This document shows, piece after piece, positions 63,834 to 64,000 of a stretch of DNA of 64,000 bases. The stretch's first letter is position 1. Each line of letters opens with the position of its first letter. The notes below the pieces were generated by a model that saw nothing but the letters and a program-made list of their open reading frames with translations, searched no databases and was not told the origin of the DNA. The stretch is from Eledone cirrhosa. Lineage: Eukaryota > Mollusca > Cephalopoda > Octopoda > Eledonidae. The position numbers and the translations under genes are program-made. Location of the stretch: the NCBI GenBank assembly GCA_964016885.1, contig OZ024748.1:34719769-34783768 (forward strand), read 5' to 3'.

Positions 63834-64000
63834 CGCTTTTCACAGGCGCCGCTAAATTCCACTGCAGGTACTCCTCTTCCACGTGCGTCCGACTGCTTAA
63901 CACCGGGAGCTGCCCCAAACTCGCGTCCACACCGTGTGCTGGTCACCACTAGAGAGAGGCCCTCTCCTGGCCCTTCCGGTCGAGCATCCTTCCGGCCAAA
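63834..64000 (-). other. GC-rich block, possible partial exon ending in a splice donor
   Basis: Unlike its AT-rich surroundings this edge block is GC-rich. On the minus strand one frame is open for all 55 codons from the window edge. It then meets 'gcg' followed by 'gtaagtgag', a near-perfect splice donor, at 63,833. The other two minus frames have stops. The peptide is Gly/Arg-rich and I do not recognise it. It could be an exon, part of an LTR or another repeat, or chance. Confidence 0.25.

Overview
This 64-kb window is eukaryotic, repeat-dominated DNA, most likely from a cephalopod and probably an octopus-type genome. The main support is two tRNA-derived SINE families whose wording I recognise from cephalopods: one reads 'ttattttatcgaccccgt' followed by 'aaggatgaaaggcaaagtc', the other 'gcaagacacttcacttcatg'. 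Simple repeats and LINEs are also very dense. I found no host protein-coding gene that I can support. One GC-rich block at the right edge could be an exon fragment.

Layout. (1) 1-20,598: a 40-bp satellite with about 515 units that runs off the left edge and carries nested higher-order repeats with periods near 1.96 kb and 3.0 kb. (2) 20,600-24,480: a mixed zone of SINEs, a 36-bp minisatellite, a G/T-only minisatellite with G-quadruplex potential, and one copy of a dispersed repeat. (3) 24,489-45,390: a cluster of four long minus-strand non-LTR retrotransposons of Tx1/L1-like type (called e1 to e4 here, left to right) and two 103-109 bp 3'-end fragments. All six lie in the same orientation, and they are separated by (GATA)n tracts, intact or decayed. 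(4) 45,391-61,410: a second satellite of 89-93 bp units (roughly 175-180 copies), which begins inside the endonuclease coding sequence of e4. (5) 61,411-64,000: SINE fragments, long TG and TA microsatellites, and a short GC-rich open block ending in a splice-donor-like site.

How the LINE parts work together. ORF1 encodes a protein with a CCHC zinc knuckle. ORF2 encodes an APE-type endonuclease, a reverse transcriptase and a C-terminal Cys/His knuckle. In e2 and e3 the two ORFs overlap by 13 nt. The 3' UTR carries a conserved stem-loop, then AATAAA, and the element ends directly in (TATC)n instead of poly(A). The consistent orientation and the GATA tracts flanking the elements suggest a lineage that inserts specifically into GATA/TATC microsatellites and has built a head-to-tail nest. 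No copy is intact. e1 lost its whole RT domain in a deletion. e2 has stops, frameshifts and an extra Ala in YADD. e3 has Asp-to-Asn in YADD plus one frameshift. e4 has an open RT frame but lost its 5' part at the satellite junction.

Most long open frames here are artefacts of tandem repeats whose period is divisible by three or whose units lack stops. They are not annotated as genes.
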